A model generated the notes under the pieces. That model was not told where the DNA came from. It made no database searches and worked only from the letters and a program-made list of their open reading frames with translations. From assembly GCA_024704765.1 (NCBI GenBank), contig JAKMXF010000077.1:1-64000 (forward strand): a stretch of DNA of 64,000 bases, in the 5' to 3' direction. Within the stretch, counting starts at the first letter, position 1, and every line of letters begins with the position of its first letter. Made by a program: the position numbers and the translations under genes. Origin of the DNA: Oopsacas minuta (Eukaryota; Porifera; Hexactinellida; Lyssacinosida; Leucopsacidae). Positions 48,518 to 56,060 of the stretch are shown in pieces.

Positions 48518-49444
48518 TTACGTATGTACAGACCAAAAAATAAGTGTGATTGAAAGTGTCATAGAAGTAGAGTTTCTAATATGAACCGAAAGAAATTCCA
48601 AAGCCGTGGGGCTGCTATGGAAAAAGGACAAATCCATAAAGTTCTGTGATCTTCTTGATCGAGGCTGCCTAAGTTGGTTAGCATTGTAATCATAAAATTC
48701 ATCAATTCTGATTGACTTGATCTTCCTAGTGGATATCTTAATCTTAGGCAAATGAAGAGAAGGGCAACAAAGTCTAGAAAAAGTGAAAGAGTGATCCGAA
48801 AAATGTGTATGAAAAGATTTGTATTGAAAGAATATAATTACAGCCCATCTGCCTTGTAATAACCAAATCCAGGGTATGGCCAAAACAATGAGTTGGACCA
48901 TAAACATGTTGCTGTAAGCCAAACGTGGTCAATATTTCATTGAAGAGTATAGTGTGTGCATTAGATGGAACATCTATAGGAATATTTAAATCAAAAAGGA
49001 AAATTAGCTAATTGCTGGAGGTAACTAATCGTTGAAGTATGAGAGAACTCTGAAATAAAATGAATTAATGTCTAACTATTTTTGACAAAGGTGGCGGACG
49101 CTATATTGAGATAATTCTGAAAGACACTTTGTCCGTTGACATAAAAATCCAGATACTCAAAAGAATCATATTTCGGTCCTTTCTCAATCCAGGGTTAGAA
49201 ATGACTGCAATCCCACCCCACAACCAGGACGCGAATGGATGGCTATCTCGTGAAGGGGTAGTGTGTCATTGAGAATAGAAAGTGAATGATCATTAAAATG
49301 CTTCAGCCAAGTTAAACAAATAACAGAGACATCCAACTTATTTGAGGTAACCATTTCAGCCACAAGACATAATCTTGTTATTAACTGAGCATACATACCA
49401 TATACCAATTTTACAATCATGCTGTTCATGAACTCGCGATACAC
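48518..49444 (-). pseudogene. LINE APE-type endonuclease relic
   Basis: Read leftwards. The frame 49444-49184 has NKLDVSVICLTWLKHFNDHS and then GCGVGLQSF, the D-x-x-x-x-TETWL box and GGGVA box of jockey/CR1-type endonucleases (Glu changed to Leu). Further on, about 48920-48840 reads FGLQQHVYGPTHCFGHTLDL then VIT, the nearly invariant QxVxxPTHxxGHTLDLVxT end of this domain, in a frame different from the 134-codon open frame there. Frame breaks lie between. The endonuclease half and the 9.3-kb reverse transcriptase half belong to different insertions, on opposite strands. Confidence 0.8.
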
Positions 49445-49551
49445 TACAGGAATCCTGATTTAATGAAGAAAAGTGAGAGATTACGTCAGGGCGTAAAAAG
49501 AAAGGAGAAATTGAAAGAAAGCGAAATCAACAAATAGCCTATAGGGCAGCC

Positions 49552-49583
49552 CACAGTGTGGCAATATGGGGAAATAGGCATAT
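49552..49583 (+). repeat. left terminal inverted repeat of copy C
   Basis: Heptamer CACAGTG, nine bases, then GGGGAAATAGG. It is almost the same as the solo end at 9222. In RAG terms this is the short-spacer side: 13 bp from heptamer to AAAT. Confidence 0.9.
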
Positions 49584-50223
49584 TTAAAAAAACATATTTC
49601 AATGCATTTTTCGAATTCTCCATAGTTCAATTAGTACGAAAATATCATTGGCAGCATTAGAAGCAGTTAGGAATCCTAACTACGCACAACTTTGTTATGT
49701 GTTTCTAATAATAGAAATATACATTTTCAAACCGTAAATTCCTATGCCCTAATGTATGTAATCATATTTGATGTAAATACTAAATATAAGAGTGAAAAAC
49801 ATCTTCTGATGATAAATCTATATTGTAACAACAATTTAATCATTGATAGGTTAGTCTAGATATTCATTTGTACTTTTTTCCGGGTGTCTAGTTTGGCCCT
49901 CCCAAAGTTATAATTTGGAATTTTTTCTCATTGATTGAAGTGTAGCATCTCTTGTTTGACAAAATTTGACAAAACGTTATTAATATATACGTAATATTAC
50001 TATATTTAGTCAACTATTTAATCACTTTCCAGGCTTGCCAAAAGCTGCCCAAAAATTTATCACGTCATTCATTGTCCGACCGGACAAAAATCCGAAAAAT
50101 ATATTTTTCATACGTTTCAAATTTTTTCAGTAAAATTCTCTATTTTGCTGGTTATTAGTTATTCCAATACCCTACAATCATATATCATAATGTTTCTATG
50201 TTAAAGTAGCCCTTTTGCGGATC

Positions 50224-50991
50224 ATGTCTGTACTAATCACGAACAATAAGGCATATAATTTGTATTTTTCAAATGGAAGAAGTGTTACAGTCTCTGTTAG
50301 GAAACTTATTGAGAACAACCATTTATCCGATGAAGAAACTGCTACTCTCCATTTAAAATTTAAATCACTTCTAACATCCAGAGAGGCGTACCGCAGGAAG
50401 GATCTTGAAACATGGGATAATATGATTTTCCACTCTACTCATCTAACAATATCCAATCCAAGAAAGAGAATATCGCTTGATCCTGAATTTTCTTTAGTCA
50501 CTGATTCTGAAAATCGAAACTTTTCAGAACAGATTGTAACTGAATCCCGGAATGATACTCTCGAATGTCGCATGAAGACTTCCAGATCGAGACTTGGTGT
50601 TCTTTTGGAGCATGTGGACTTTTTAGCAGAGAGAGAAAAGATTGAGCCTAAACAACCACTCGCTCTAGCTTTAGAATTCGTCTCAAATAAATCCTATGAC
50701 CGTGATACTTCAGACATGTGCAGAGAAATAATTGATAAGGGATCTTTTAGCGGTGTATTGAACAAAGTACAAATCTCTAAATGTGCTTATATATTGGACA
50801 GCTTAGAAATTGGGGCGAGTAAATACACGAATCTGAAAAGAGTTCTCAAAGGTGATGTTAAGCTTCCTTCCTATAAGCTTGTCTCGCAATATCGTAGGGA
50901 AATAAGCCTAATAAATGAAATGGAAATAGTTAGAGACCCGAAACATTGTCAATTGGGACTTGCGTCTCTTATCATTCCATCCTTAGTCTGA
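50224..50991 (+). CDS. RAG1/Transib-like transposase, N-terminal part (copy C)
   Basis: Start: the frame opens at 50215 with TTG; the first ATG is at 50224 (MSVLITNNKAYNLYF), supported by the similar MNNKEAFNF start of copy B. The 255 residues are mostly charged and helical (ETATLHLKFKSLL, RRKDLETWDNMIF, AYILDSLEIGASKYTNLKRVLKGDVKLPSY). They correspond to the region before the catalytic core in RAG1-like proteins, which in RAG1 binds the recombination-signal DNA. I see no RING or B-box finger like that of vertebrate RAG1. The frame ends in a TGA at 50989 while the homology continues in another frame from about 50950, so one base pair gained or lost separates the two parts. Whether this is a mutation or recoding is open. 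Confidence 0.82.
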   Translation: MSVLITNNKAYNLYFSNGRSVTVSVRKLIENNHLSDEETATLHLKFKSLLTSREAYRRKDLETWDNMIFHSTHLTISNPRKRISLDPEFSLVTDSENRNFSEQIVTESRNDTLECRMKTSRSRLGVLLEHVDFLAEREKIEPKQPLALALEFVSNKSYDRDTSDMCREIIDKGSFSGVLNKVQISKCAYILDSLEIGASKYTNLKRVLKGDVKLPSYKLVSQYRREISLINEMEIVRDPKHCQLGLASLIIPSLV

Positions 50992-52355
50992 CCATTCAAC
51001 GCTTGCTTTCAACATTAGACCCAGTTCCTGATTCACACTACCCACTAAAAATTAAGATATCTGATGGATTGGATGGCTCCGGTTGTCATCAAACCTATAA
51101 CGAACAAAGCAACATTTCTGTATTAAGCACAAAAACTTTCATTTTGTTCGGATTCAAAGTAATATCAATTACAGACACACTTGGAAATGACGTGTTCTAT
51201 AACAGCTCACCCAACTCTCCGTTCTGCTTTAGGCCAGTAGCACTGATAGCTTTGAAAGAAGATTATTCTTGTGTAAAGCTTATCATGAATACAATAGTCA
51301 ATCCTCAAACAGACCATATCATACAGGATGGGTTATCTCTTGTTGGAGGCCATGCACAGGTCGAGATAGTCCGTTCCCTTTTTGATATCAAGATGGCAGG
51401 ATTGCTGGATGGAGCTGGTGTGGCTTCTTGTCATCTGTGTACTGCAACGGATAGCCAAATTAAAAGTTTAGAATGGGTCCATTCTGGTTTCCCTATTAAC
51501 AGATTAATTAGCGACGCTCGGCAACTTTTTGAAGAGGTTGATGAAGAAGATTACTTGAAACTCCCATCAAATCAACGTGTTGGTATTACGCATCAACCAA
51601 CTTCTAACATCGATATTATAGCTGCGTCTCCTTTGCATGCTTACCTTTGTGTATTCAGGTGGTTCATGCTGTTGATATACCATCTTGATGCAGGACACAA
51701 GGTATGGGCGCCATCAAACTCGAAATTAAATTCTTCCATGAAACAGGTGCGAGCTATACTCCAGGAAAGATGTAATTTCAGTGTCGATATCCCTTCAAGC
51801 CAGGTCGGCACTTCAACCACTGGTAACATTGCGCGAGACTGCTTTTTAAATAAGAGAGACTTTTTGATGTGGACCACTTCTACCATTAATACTTCAGATG
51901 AAATATCATTAGAGAAGATCCAGACAAATCTATCTGTTTTGTTAAGACTCCTCAACAGTGGTGACTTGATTAACTGTGACAAAATGCAAGAATTGTGCAA
52001 AGAAGCGTACGAATTTATTCTAGTTGAGTACCCATGGGCAAGCATCACTCCATCTTTGCACAAGTTACATGCCCATTCGTTTCAGTTAATAGGTGCTTAT
52101 AATAATGGTAAGGGATTACAGAATCTCTCTGAGGAATGTTTAGAATCCTGCAATGAATTTGTAAGGCGGTATCGGGAGAATCTTGCAAGAAAAACTTCTT
52201 TCACAGATAATGTTAGAGACATTTTAGTCAGGTTGTTATGTTGTAGTGACCCCATCTTAATACAGAATCGTTTGATGCACGCAAAGAAGAAAAGAGACGT
52301 TGCAAATAGCCTCCAAGAGATATTATATAATAGTATGCTATCACATGATTTATGA
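50946..52355 (+). CDS. RAG1/Transib-like transposase, catalytic part (copy C)
   Basis: An open frame of 469 residues without interruption, but without its own ATG; it must be joined to the frame before it. In order, residues of this part: D40 in KIKISDGLDGSG, equivalent to RAG1 D600; NSPFCFRPVAL at about 90, like the RAG1 PNSxxCxPLxL stretch; D147 in LFDIKM, fifteen residues before C162-H-L-C165 (RAG1 D708 and C727/C730); ASPLHAYLCVFRW at about 225; GTSTTGNIARDC at about 290 (RAG1 NGNxARKL); H372-KLHA-H377 (RAG1 H937/H942, same spacing); and SEECLESCNEFVRRYRE with E400 matching E962. All catalytic and zinc residues are intact. No C-terminal zinc knuckle. Minus-strand frames here are shadows. 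The product would cut and join DNA at the CACAGTG ends. Confidence 0.88.
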   Translation: MSIGTCVSYHSILSLTIQRLLSTLDPVPDSHYPLKIKISDGLDGSGCHQTYNEQSNISVLSTKTFILFGFKVISITDTLGNDVFYNSSPNSPFCFRPVALIALKEDYSCVKLIMNTIVNPQTDHIIQDGLSLVGGHAQVEIVRSLFDIKMAGLLDGAGVASCHLCTATDSQIKSLEWVHSGFPINRLISDARQLFEEVDEEDYLKLPSNQRVGITHQPTSNIDIIAASPLHAYLCVFRWFMLLIYHLDAGHKVWAPSNSKLNSSMKQVRAILQERCNFSVDIPSSQVGTSTTGNIARDCFLNKRDFLMWTTSTINTSDEISLEKIQTNLSVLLRLLNSGDLINCDKMQELCKEAYEFILVEYPWASITPSLHKLHAHSFQLIGAYNNGKGLQNLSEECLESCNEFVRRYRENLARKTSFTDNVRDILVRLLCCSDPILIQNRLMHAKKKRDVANSLQEILYNSMLSHDL

Positions 52356-52619
52356 CAATAAGTACATCCAATAGTCATACATAATTAAGGGTCTTTAAAT
52401 TGTACGTTATCAAATAGCAGAATAGAGACCATGACATGCATGTATTATCAACTTTCATAATCTCCTCACTAACGAACCGCAAGTGTTAAAAATTAGAAAA
52501 TGTCAGTAATTACGTCATAACTAGGTTTATAGTCGTGCTACTAAAAAACCATTGGTATTTTTGAAATCTACAGTGTAGATTTAGTATATGTAAGTATAAT
52601 TGTGGTGATGATACAGATT

Positions 52620-52661
52620 CATTTACCTATTTCCCCATTATGGCCATTCTGCCACACTGTG
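52620..52661 (-). repeat. right terminal inverted repeat of copy C
   Basis: Read inwards on the minus strand: heptamer CACAGTG, eighteen bases, then GGGGAAATAGG. It is the long-spacer side, with 22 bp to AAAT. It aligns without gaps with the right end of copy B over 30 bp although the two copies are well diverged. Confidence 0.9.
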
Positions 52662-52773
52662 CAGCCATCTCGTCAAAAATGTTGTATAATTTCTATATTG
52701 CTTTTGAGTGAATTTAAATGGACAGTTTTGTCTTTTTATTCAATCAAGATTTTAAGCACCTTTTGACGTCGTA

Positions 52774-53825
52774 ATGTGCCCCTTTTTCCTGGCACTATTT
52801 GGTATATCTGTAGGAATTCTAGGAGGGGGACCGGATGTGGAAAAGTCCCAGAGCGCCACCCATCTGTATGAAACTATGGAAGTAGATAAAGGAGATATTT
52901 TTGAATTATCTGATATTGATCAAATTGGGATGTCAATTATCCAGAAATATACTTCAGAATAACGAAGCTTATGATCTTGTGCGCTCAAAATAATCTCTCA
53001 GAGCTGCAACCCAAGAGTTGACTTTCATATTCCATCAACCTGAGAGGGATATAACCTTGTTTATCCACTGTTGCATGAATTAAAATCAATATGAAGATCT
53101 TTGCCAACATGATGCAATATCTACCTCTGAGGTTTGTGTTGAAGGGAGAAAACCCTGTCCGCAAGAACTGTGAAAGCAATGAGAAGAAAATAGCGGCTTT
53201 GTTAAGCCTCATAAAGCAAATAGTCAAGAGGAAATATGCTATACCAAAGCTATTACAACTTACGCAATGCAACTAACATCTAATGACTCAAAGATCTACC
53301 ACTGTAAAGTTTCCTAAGGCGAGTATTTTAGAGGATACATTTGCAAATCAATCGAAACTATGTCCATTGATAAATCCACATACTTGCTTGATCTTCTTGA
53401 AATTGGCAAGAGAAATACACATCCTATCCGTAAACTTGAAAATCGGAACACATAATATTTCCATGTTATTCGAAACTCAGTGAATAATGTGAGCACGCCA
53501 TCCTTGCTAGGACGTTAGATGTCTTTCGGCAAGGTGTCCTAACACCGTTAGGCCAGTTGTATGAATGTCTCAGAAAGAATGAATTTAGAATGTCAAATTA
53601 AATTCGTAAAATTTCATTTATCCAGGTGAAGCAGTCATTGAACAGGAAGGATTGCAATTCCATGAAGGTGTAGTCAAGATATGTCGGGGTATCTTGAGTT
53701 GTACTGGTGGTGAATTATGTCAATTAGGTACATCTATTATAAACGAATTGAAAGATATGGACTTGGCTAGGGCTCGATTCCCTATAAATAGAGTTATAAG
53801 AAAGGCAAAAGAAGAGTTCTGGATG
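52774..53825 (+). pseudogene. RAG1-like relic, 5' part (copy D)
   Basis: Begins about 110 bp after the right end of copy C. Weakly recognisable helices (FELSDIDQIGMSIIQKY, NEKKIAALLSLIKQIVKRK) precede LDLLEIGKRNTHP (53.39 kb, other frame), the LDSLEIG block. The DGLDGSG block is missing. EGLQFHEGVVKICR, LCQLGTSIINELK and ARFPINRVIRKAKEEF at 53.65-53.82 kb match the region around the second Asp and the zinc CxxC of copy C; only the second Cys (LCQLG) remains clear. A Tc1-like element interrupts it at 53826. Confidence 0.72.
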
Positions 53826-53827
53826 TA

Positions 53828-55169
53828 CAGGGTGTATCATAATTATTGTCGGGTTCTAGGAATATCCCAAAACACAAAAAGTGGATCGTTTAAGCTAATT
53901 ATTTATTTATGTAATCTCCATCAGATTCTATAACTGATCTAATCCTATTAGGCATACTTGCTACTAAATTTTCTGAAATTTTTGGATCAACGCCCTCCCA
54001 TGCCTTTTTACTTGAGAAATTAAATGGTCCAGCTTCGTCACATTCTCCATTTGGCTGACGCTATCTTTCAGAATAGACCATAGATTCTCAATAGGATTGA
54101 GGTCGGCCGAGTTTCCTGGCCATTCTTCTTTCATCCAAAACTTTGGGAAATTCTTTTCACACAAGGACTGAGTCGAATCTGCAGTGTGTGCTGGAGCATC
54201 ATACTGCATAAAAATAAAACTGGACATATCTGAGGGGCATTGATCGCTGTAATATTGTCCCATTTTCTGAGTCGCGTTCTATTGCATCCTTACAGGTTTT
54301 ATTCAAAATATAGTTCGGATATTAGCAACCATTTATTGTCTGTTTTGGAGGCACTATATGGAGTTCAGAGACAGCTCGATGGGACATCTTGCCCCAGACA
54401 TGAATTTTCCCTGGAAATTTAACTTGAGCGCAAGTTTCAACATTGTCTGAATTTTTAGCCCAAACGCGGTCGTTCTGTCGGTTTGGAGTATTGAACAATT
54501 GAAAAGGTGATTCACCAGATCACAATACCTATTCCAATCTTTGACAGTCCATTCTTTGCGAGATTCTGCAAATTTGAGTCGTTTTCCTTAATTTTTTCCG
54601 TTAATCGCGGCCTTTTAGGCCCTTTGTAAGATTTCGTACCAATATTATCCGGAAGATAACGATGAACGGTCGAATGCGATATAGGATAGCCCCTTGAGGT
54701 CACTATGTCAGCCAATTTCCCAGTAGATTTGTATCTTTTTCCGAGAGATTTCGAAATTATAATTTTGGCGGCCTTGTGTACACTCGAATTCCTCCCAGGA
54801 TGGGCTACAGTTTTTGAGATTTTCTGAGCTTCTGCTTGCGCCACCACCGTTCAATTGATCTCAAACTTACTTGGAGCTATAAAGCTACGTCTTTCTGTGT
54901 CATGCCAGCATTTGGCATGCCAATAGCTTGATTACGGATTTCCAAACCATGATCTTTGGCATTCATTTTCCGAATATATCAAGGAGCGTCAATGTGAAAA
55001 AATTTTCTAAGAAATACGATCAGCGCAAAGTAGTTAAGTATTGTTTTAGATAGCATTAACATAATGCTTTACGATACTGCATAATAAATTGACTTCTAAT
55101 TAAGGTTGTAATACAATCCGTTACTATATGAATATTGTTACTACCTGACAACATTTATGATACACCCTG
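53828..55169 (-). mobile_element. Tc1-like element inserted in RAG1-like copy D
   Basis: Left end CAGGGTGTATCATAATTATT, right end complementary (ATTTATGATACACCCTG), with TA on both sides (53826-53827 and 55170-55171). Length is 1342 bp. RAG1-like coding text lies on both outer sides, so this insertion is younger than copy D. The middle of the RAG1-like gene, from after PINR to before ITPSL, is missing at the same place. Confidence 0.93.
53964..54847 (-). pseudogene. Tc1-like transposase with 36-residue D-E spacing
   Basis: Read leftwards. The frame 54847-54512 holds the helix-turn-helix and hinge (VHKAAKIIISKSLGKRYK, GYPISHSTVHRYL, GPKRPRLTEK). After a shift, QLFNTPNRQNDRVWAKN and KFPGKIHVWGKMSHRAVSEL carry the VWG box. 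The frame 54263-53964 has FMQYDAPAHTADSTQ, with the second Asp, and WPGNSADLNPIENLWSILK, with the Glu. I count 36 residues between them rather than 34, as in the DD36E (Intruder-type) group. Gly of the usual QDGAPAH is Tyr-Asp here, and there are several frame changes and a stop. Confidence 0.82.
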
Positions 55170-55171
55170 TA

Positions 55172-55443
55172 GTGCCATTTTCGAACTCAGTGACCCCACA
55201 GACAAACTGGAAATTGCAAGCAGAAATACTTTCACATGAGCAAGCATTACTCCTTCTCTTTACAAAATCTTCGCCCATTTCACATAGTTAGTTCGAGATT
55301 GAAATTACAGATATGGATTAAAGGAGATTACTGAAAAGGTTCAGCAGCTTGTAAATTACAAGCAAATAAGACGGTATCGTGAGCATCTATCTAGGAAACC
55401 AATTTCGACTTGAACATTCAAGATGTATTGCTAGATGTCTGAG
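55172..55443 (+). pseudogene. RAG1-like relic, 3' catalytic part (copy D)
   Basis: ASITPSLYKIFAHF at about 55245-55285 equals ASITPSLHKLHAHS of copy C (first zinc His changed to Tyr). YGLKEITEKVQQLVNYK equals GLQNLSEECLESCNEF with the catalytic Glu lost. IRRYREHLSRKPIST equals VRRYRENLARKTSFT. The stretch is interrupted on the right by a hAT MITE at 55444. Confidence 0.78.
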
Positions 55444-55912
55444 CAGTAGCGGATTAACCATGGTACCAAAGGAAAATTGGCGCCCAACCTCGACTTTGAA
55501 CCGACCTCGCAGACTTAGCATATATGGATGAAATTTCCCTGTTTTTAATAGGACATTTATATGTAGATTGCGGATTTAAGCTCAAGACTTATACACCACA
55601 TGGTCTCACTTTATACTTAAAATTATAAATTTCTTATTTTTCTATGCCTAGAGGCTATAGTATATATATATACATATATATTATTCGTAGTTAGTTAATA
55701 AGCCAGTTATCTTACTTTGCTCTCACATTCAAAGACAATTAGCATATAAATATCAATGCGAAATTCAAGGGGGGGTTATTCATGTGGTTATTAAATAGTC
55801 TGTACTTTCTTTACTAGTAGTAATTTTTCTGAATTATATTTGATTATGATTACTGTGTTTAAATGGATAGAGGCTAAAAATACCAGCCTCACAGGCCCTT
55901 AATCCGCCCCTG
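55444..55912. mobile_element. hAT-type MITE in copy D
   Basis: Begins CAGTAGCGGATTAACC and ends CCCTTAATCCGCCCCTG, an inverted pair with one insertion. Flanks are TGTCTGAG on the left (55436-55443) and CTTCTGAG on the right (55913-55920): 6 of 8 bases agree, consistent with a decayed 8-bp hAT duplication. No coding capacity. Confidence 0.78.
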
Positions 55913-55920
55913 CTTCTGAG

Positions 55921-56060
55921 CCAAAATGACCTTAAATTCTCCACCCACGATAGGCTTTTAGTATGTAAAAGATGTAGGGTTATATGCTATATAAGGAATG
56001 AGAAGTGCGAAGTTGGAGAGATCATGCTCTTGGGGCAAGATAATATTTAGACTCTTCAAT
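55921..56060 (+). pseudogene. zinc-knuckle tail of RAG1-like copy D
   Basis: At 55964-56008 the text CKRCRVICYIRNEKC aligns without a gap with the C-terminal tail of copy A (35362-35406): C1, C4, V6, R11, K14 and C15 agree, and the zinc His is Tyr here. This places the end of copy D after the hAT MITE. Confidence 0.6.

Larger units (their letters stand above)
49552..52661 (+). mobile_element. RAG1/Transib-like transposon with RSS-type CACAGTG ends, complete (copy C)
   Basis: Both ends are CACAGTGTGGCA in inverted orientation; the heptamer CACAGTG is identical to the consensus heptamer of vertebrate recombination signals. The 5-bp sequence CAGCC flanks both ends (49547-49551 and 52662-52666), as expected for Transib/RAG-type insertion into GC-rich targets. 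Beyond the shared 12 bp, a GGGGAAATAGG block follows at different distances: the heptamer-to-AAAT gap is 13 bp on the left and 22 bp on the right. Length is 3110 bp. It carries about 670 bp of 5' leader, two long overlapping frames of one gene, and about 300 bp of 3' sequence. It is the best preserved member in the window. Confidence 0.95.

Noticed and set aside
48518-48922. 134-codon minus-strand open frame as a gene
   Set aside because: The recognisable endonuclease text lies in a different frame over the same DNA, so this frame is a shadow.
51641-52063. 140-codon minus-strand open frame inside the RAG1-like gene
   Set aside because: Antisense shadow of the long catalytic frame, which carries all the motifs.
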